DNA from: Chitinophagales bacterium
GTDB taxonomy: Bacteria; Bacteroidota; Bacteroidia; Chitinophagales; Chitinophagaceae
DNA length: 36,694 bases
Assembly: GCA_026931325.1 (NCBI GenBank)
Contig: JAIXLO010000092.1
Location: 1 to 36,694, forward strand
Direction of reading: 5' to 3'
In this document: positions 32,628 through 36,694 of the stretch, one piece after another
How positions within the stretch are numbered: position 1 is the first letter of the stretch
Layout of the letters: each line of letters starts with the position of its first letter
Notes under the pieces: generated by a model
Seen by the model: the letters and a program-made list of their open reading frames with translations, nothing else
Told to the model about the DNA's origin: nothing
Database searches by the model: none
Translations under genes and position numbers: made by a program

Positions 32628-35600
32628 TTATTGCTTCACTAATTTTTCTGTTCTTCTGTTGCCTTTGCTGTCTATTAGTTCTACAAAATAAGTACCTGTT
32701 GTAAGTTTATCAATGGTTAATTGATGTGTGCCAGCATTTATTTTTTGTTGCATAATTATTCTTCCTGCTAAGTCAGTAATTTTTATGTTGTAAACAATAT
32801 TATTATCAGCTGTTTGTGGCAACTCTAATGTTACTTGTTTACTTGCAGGGTTTGGATACATTTTAATTGTATTGCTTACATACACAGGAGTTATTTTTCT
32901 GTTGAATGTTATACTAAATCTGTTTTGTCCTTTTGTTGCAGCATTATCTTTATCAACACTAAACTCATAAGTATCATTTTGCTTAATGCTTTGTGTAGTA
33001 TTTGTAAAGTGGTCTGTTAATAAAATATCTGTGCCAACAAAGTTTTCAAATTCACTAAAGTTTAATTGATATGTACCACTTGTTGTAGCACCAATATTTA
33101 ACCATACTTCATCATTGTTTAAAGTTTTTACATCTCTGGTTTGTACTACCATTCCTTTGTTTGCTTTTAAACTACTGATGTAAGTGCCACTATTCATAGA
33201 AGCAATATCTAAATTACCAACTTCTGTATTGCTTATATCTGCATCACTTGCGAAACGAATTACTGCTTCATCTATTGGTTTATTGTTTTGAGATAAACTA
33301 ACTTTAATCATTTCATTAAACACTCTTGCTGTACGGAAATAACCAACATTTGTTTCTGTGATTTTTTGGTTTTCAGCAAAACTTAATGTTACATCTCCTG
33401 CAACAGCAGATTTTACAAATACTGCTTGTCCGTTGGCTATTAAATTTCCTGTAGTATTATCATATCCTGTTCCTCCTGTAAATGTATTTGTATTACCATC
33501 CCAATAGGTATAAATACCAGCTGCATTTGTTGGAATATAAATAGCATAAATATTATTGATGATAGTATTATTAGCTGTTTGCAATGCACTAAAACTAATA
33601 GCACTTGGATATGGATTACCTATAAACACATAATTATTTATGCCAACATTTGGATAGGTGATACTAAAGCTACCAATGTTCTTTTGTGCATTGCTTAATC
33701 CTCCTGTTGCTTTTAAGGTAACTGCTGATGGCACTAAGCCAGCAGGAGTGCCATCTAATAAACTACAACCTAAACTTCTATCACCTCTTACATTTACTCT
33801 AAAGCCTACTCCTCTTCCTACTTGTTCTGATGTGTTTGCTAAGGTTGTCCAACGAGAGCCTGCTATGTTGGCTGCATTATAGGTGTAAACATTTGGTGCA
33901 TTGCTTCCTGTAGCATCAAAGCCATTACTATTAATGCCTATGTTAGGGCATACATTACCACCAGTTCCTGCTCCTGTAATATGTATTTGATGTTGCCAAC
34001 TACTTGCTATACTTTGTGCTACTGGGCTACTTAAAAATATCCATTTTCTAACTGCTTTGGCTGGAATAAACCTTTCTTGTGCTACATTACCACTTATTAA
34101 GTTGCCAGTATTTGCACCACCATTCGTAATATCTGCAATTCTTGCAGTACCAGTTGCAGTAGATTTTAAAACCAATCTTCCGCCTGTTGTAAAGGTTCTG
34201 TTATTTACATTACCAAAGGCAAAACTTTCATTTACATTCAAATATCCCGAACCCGTAACATTGATATTGCCATCTGTATTATGTATTATATTATTTGTAT
34301 TGATTATTGCATTTGCTGCTGTTAATGCCATAGCTGTTGTACCATTCAAATAAATAGTTGAAGCATTTAGTGTGCCAGTTGTTACAGATAAATTACCTTC
34401 AATTGTAAGTGTTGAGGCATTGCCTGTAACTTCATTAACTGTTACTGTATGACCAGTATTTATTTTTACATCATCTGTTGCTGTTGGTGCTGCTCTTTGA
34501 TTCCAAGTTGTTGTATCATGCCATACACCATTTTTTAAAGAAACAAATAATGCTGTAGTGGTTGCACTACCTGTTAATGGTGTTGCAGTTAAATATTTAT
34601 TACCAACACAACCTGTATTGTTATATGCATAAACATAGAAGGAATAATTGTTGTTTACTATTAAACCATTAGCAGTAAAGTTGGTTGATAATCCATTGGA
34701 TACAATAACTCCACCTAAAGCATTATCTCCTACATTGTAAGTAGTTCCATCAACAGGGTCTGTTGGTGGTGTACCATTGGTGCGAACTACTAAATATCCA
34801 TGAACTGCTGGACTTGCAGCAGTAAATGAACCTGCAACAAAATTTGCTGCTGGTATTAGTTGTAAAGCTGTTGGTTGTGTAGTTGGTGTGATACACTGTG
34901 TTGTAAAACTTGTAATATTTGTCCAAGCACTGGTGTCTGTTGCACTACAAATACTACGAACCCACACATAGTAAGTAGTACTTGGGTTTAAACCAGATAT
35001 ATTAGTAGAAGTTGATGTAACTCCTGCAATAGTTGGTGCTTGTGTTTCTGATGGTATAGCATTATTAGTGCTGTAATATATATTGTAAGATGATGGTGTA
35101 CTTGCTATTGGGGCGACCCAATTAATATCTGCACTTGTGCCACTAATATTGGTTACTGAAACATTTTCTGGATTACTACAAGACCTTTCTAATTTAAAGT
35201 CATCAAAAGATAAGGAAAAGTTTGAAAAAGTATTTATACTTGGACGAAGATTAAAATAATATACATTATCAGTAGTAGGCTGAATGGTATAACTAAATTG
35301 CTGATAGGTAGTATTATTTACTTCTTGTTGGTATGCCAATTCTTCAATAATACTATAACCTCCTCCTTGTTTCTTTACTCTCAAAGTAAGAAAATAATAG
35401 GCTTTAAAACTGTTATCTACATATCCTTTGTTAACTGCATAGAAAGAAAAGGTATAAGTTGCCCCAGCCTTTAATTCAAATCCTGGTGTATAAAATTCAC
35501 TGAATTGTTCATTTGCAGTAGCATAATTTGAGCCTGTTCTTGGACCTTGTTTACCATTATTTACATTGCTTGTTCCTATAAAATTGGTGTTAGGGTTGTC

Positions 35601-36694
35601 AAATATACTCCAACAGGTTGGCACTACTCTATTTCCTACATAAGGCATAGTTTCAAAACCTTCTGTCCACGGCAAAATGGCAATATTACAAGTTGTAGAA
35701 AATGATAATACAGTACTCCAATTACTATAATCTCCCCCACCACAATTAGATCTTACCCAAAAATAATAAATAGTATTTTGGGTTAATCCTGTTAAGAAAA
35801 TACTGTCATTAGTGGTTGTGCCATTTGGTATGGTACTTATTGTTGGTGCTGTATTATTGGTGCTGTAATAGTATTCATACATTGCAGAACTACCAGAACT
35901 TAATGTATCCCATTTAATAGTTGCTGTTAAAGATGTTATAGTAGTAGTTTGTACATTCATTGGTTGGTTACAAATTGTTTTAATACTCACCATATTTGTC
36001 CAAGCACTTGAATCTGTGGCACTACAAACACTTCTTACCCAAACATAATAGTTGTTTCCTGTTCTTAAATTGGTTAAGTTAACAGAAGTTGTATCCATTC
36101 CACTATAACGTGGTGCTTGTGTTAAGCTTGGTATTGTATTATTGGTACTATAAAAAACACTATACGATGATGGTGTACTTTCTAAAGGTACATTCCAATG
36201 TATGTTAGCTGTTGAATCTGTTATTAAAGAAGTAGTTACATTGGTTGGTAATGGGCAAAGTGTTCTAATACTATCAGCACTAACCCATGCACTTGAATCA
36301 GATTGACTACATACACTCCTAACCCAAACATAGTAATTTGTAGTTGGTGATAAACCTATTGGCTGTATATAAGTTGTTTGAATGTTGTTTGTTGTTGGGG
36401 TTTGTGTTAAACTTGGTATTGTATTATTAGTGCTATAAAATACACTATAAGAGGCAGGAGTGCTTTGTGTTGGTGCTGTCCAGCTAACATCAAAAGTTGT
36501 TGCTGTAGCTGATAATATAGTAGGATTAACTGGTGTTGGACACAAAGTTCTAAAGCTGCTAATATTAGACCAATTGCTTGAATCTGTTGCACTACAAACA
36601 CTTCGTACCCAAACATAATAAGTAGTTGTAGGGGTTAAGTTGGTTAATGAAACTGTAGTATCATTAATGTTAGTAATAGTTGGTGCTTGTGTTA
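32628..36694 (-). CDS. Giant T9SS-secreted FN3 protein (5' partial)
   Basis: The frame stays open to the right edge (1354 visible residues), so the true start lies outside; the TTG at 36545 is internal. Numbering from that TTG, FN3 domains lie at 2-96, 97-191, 192-285 and 456-550, plus a partial one at the edge. The FN3 copies share YYVWVRSVCS and TIPSLTQ motifs. Between them (286-455) is a jelly-roll-type domain (PWTEGFETMP, TPGFELKAGATYTFSFYA). A looser FN3-like part (551-660) and a beta-helix-like segment (667-850, NGVWHDTTTW and GHTVTV) follow. The last 80 residues form a type A T9SS sorting domain: IKMYPNPASKQVTLEL, LAGRIIMQQ and TGTYFVEL. It should be anchored or released at the cell surface and may bind glycans or mediate adhesion. 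Confidence 0.9.
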   Translation of the reverse strand, partial: TQAPTITNINDTTVSLTNLTPTTTYYVWVRSVCSATDSSNWSNISSFRTLCPTPVNPTILSATATTFDVSWTAPTQSTPASYSVFYSTNNTIPSLTQTPTTNNIQTTYIQPIGLSPTTNYYVWVRSVCSQSDSSAWVSADSIRTLCPLPTNVTTSLITDSTANIHWNVPLESTPSSYSVFYSTNNTIPSLTQAPRYSGMDTTSVNLTNLRTGNNYYVWVRSVCSATDSSAWTNMVSIKTICNQPMNVQTTTITSLTATIKWDTLSSGSSAMYEYYYSTNNTAPTISTIPNGTTTNDSIFLTGLTQNTIYYFWVRSNCGGGDYSNWSTVLSFSTTCNIAILPWTEGFETMPYVGNRVVPTCWSIFDNPNTNFIGTSNVNNGKQGPRTGSNYATANEQFSEFYTPGFELKAGATYTFSFYAVNKGYVDNSFKAYYFLTLRVKKQGGGYSIIEELAYQQEVNNTTYQQFSYTIQPTTDNVYYFNLRPSINTFSNFSLSFDDFKLERSCSNPENVSVTNISGTSADINWVAPIASTPSSYNIYYSTNNAIPSETQAPTIAGVTSTSTNISGLNPSTTYYVWVRSICSATDTSAWTNITSFTTQCITPTTQPTALQLIPAANFVAGSFTAASPAVHGYLVVRTNGTPPTDPVDGTTYNVGDNALGGVIVSNGLSTNFTANGLIVNNNYSFYVYAYNNTGCVGNKYLTATPLTGSATTTALFVSLKNGVWHDTTTWNQRAAPTATDDVKINTGHTVTVNEVTGNASTLTIEGNLSVTTGTLNASTIYLNGTTAMALTAANAIINTNNIIHNTDGNINVTGSGYLNVNESFAFGNVNNRTFTTGGRLVLKSTATGTARIADITNGGANTGNLISGNVAQERFIPAKAVRKWIFLSSPVAQSIASSWQHQIHITGAGTGGNVCPNIGINSNGFDATGSNAPNVYTYNAANIAGSRWTTLANTSEQVGRGVGFRVNVRGDRSLGCSLLDGTPAGLVPSAVTLKATGGLSNAQKNIGSFSITYPNVGINNYVFIGNPYPSAISFSALQTANNTIINNIYAIYIPTNAAGIYTYWDGNTNTFTGGTGYDNTTGNLIANGQAVFVKSAVAGDVTLSFAENQKITETNVGYFRTARVFNEMIKVSLSQNNKPIDEAVIRFASDADISNTEVGNLDIASMNSGTYISSLKANKGMVVQTRDVKTLNNDEVWLNIGATTSGTYQLNFSEFENFVGTDILLTDHFTNTTQSIKQNDTYEFSVDKDNAATKGQNRFSITFNRKITPVYVSNTIKMYPNPASKQVTLELPQTADNNIVYNIKITDLAGRIIMQQKINAGTHQLTIDKLTTGTYFVELIDSKGNRRTEKLVKQ
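32631..32870 (-). other. T9SS type A C-terminal sorting domain
   Basis: The 80 C-terminal residues hold the YPNPA core, the G-R-I and GTYFVEL strands and a basic end (RTEKLVKQ), the standard signal for type IX secretion, cleaved after outer-membrane transit. Confidence 0.9.
35691..36694 (-). repeat. Tandem FN3-encoding repeats (about 285 bp period)
   Basis: Three full FN3 units (36258-36542, 35973-36257, 35691-35972) plus a partial one to the edge lie in tandem, with a fourth at 34896-35180. The units nearest the right edge are most alike at nucleotide level (shared stretches such as ACCCAAACATA and TTAGTGCTATA), while 35691-35972 is more diverged. Confidence 0.75.

Noticed and set aside
36543-36545. 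TTG as start of the T9SS protein
   Set aside because: The frame continues upstream with 49 more codons coding a recognisable FN3 part (YYVWVRSVCSATDSS), so the gene is truncated by the window edge.
36407-36616. A 69-codon frame on the minus strand over the FN3 repeats
   Set aside because: It lies in another frame within the real coding sequence, which is open to the window edge; its residues are a frame-shifted reading of the repeats.

Overview
The window is AT-rich (roughly 30% G+C by eye) and reads as a chromosomal segment of a Bacteroidota bacterium, most likely a Chitinophagaceae-type member. The signs are a type IX secretion (T9SS) C-terminal sorting domain, lipoproteins with short Bacteroidota-style lipoboxes, repeated promoter boxes of the Bacteroidota form TAnnTTTG, a long IleRS, a DksA-like protein of the Bacteroidota kind, and a DUF1003/PnuC/DinB neighbourhood. 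Both ends cut through genes: a flavin reductase-like gene on the left, and a giant T9SS-exported FN3 protein on the right whose real start lies beyond the edge.

Layout. 1-2645: partial flavin reductase, then an FtsX-like permease plus ATPase pair on the minus strand. 2646-6243: a plus-strand cluster with a CuA subunit II, a heme-copper subunit I, an SCO copper chaperone and an unknown membrane protein. 6258-10792: minus-strand deoxyhypusine synthase-like gene, mreBCD and era. 10873-12994: initiator tRNA-fMet (minus), then isocitrate dehydrogenase and an SSAT-like acetyltransferase (plus). 13004-19205: minus-strand HhH protein, PhnP-like hydrolase, DksA-like protein with a histone-H1-like tail, and ileS. 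19206-20056: a repeat-rich gap with an orphan antitoxin. 20057-26210: minus-strand pheS, pgk, gap, a lipoprotein, DinB, DUF1003 and pnuC. 26352-31860: plus-strand START-like protein, a secreted helical protein, an LptF/G permease, an exported superoxide dismutase, a PIN toxin-antitoxin pair and a CDF transporter. 31853-36694: minus-strand lipoprotein and the T9SS giant.

The strongest point of interest is the 2.87-6.24 kb cluster. Subunit I keeps all six expected metal/heme histidines of the B-family (ba3-like) heme-copper oxidases. However, the tyrosine that forms the His-Tyr cross-link in oxygen reductases is Asn243. With a complete CuA site in subunit II and a downstream SCO protein, this fits a CuA-type nitric oxide reductase better than an oxygen reductase. 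A near-perfect A+T palindrome lies just downstream of the -7 promoter box, and its half-site recurs upstream as a second inverted pair, so repressor control is plausible. Secondary interests are an isocitrate dehydrogenase with NAD-type cofactor residues, a deoxyhypusine synthase homologue without the catalytic lysine, a DksA-like protein with one finger cysteine, a duplicated ileS leader, and a terminator-like hairpin inside the CDF gene. Much of the rest is core housekeeping.
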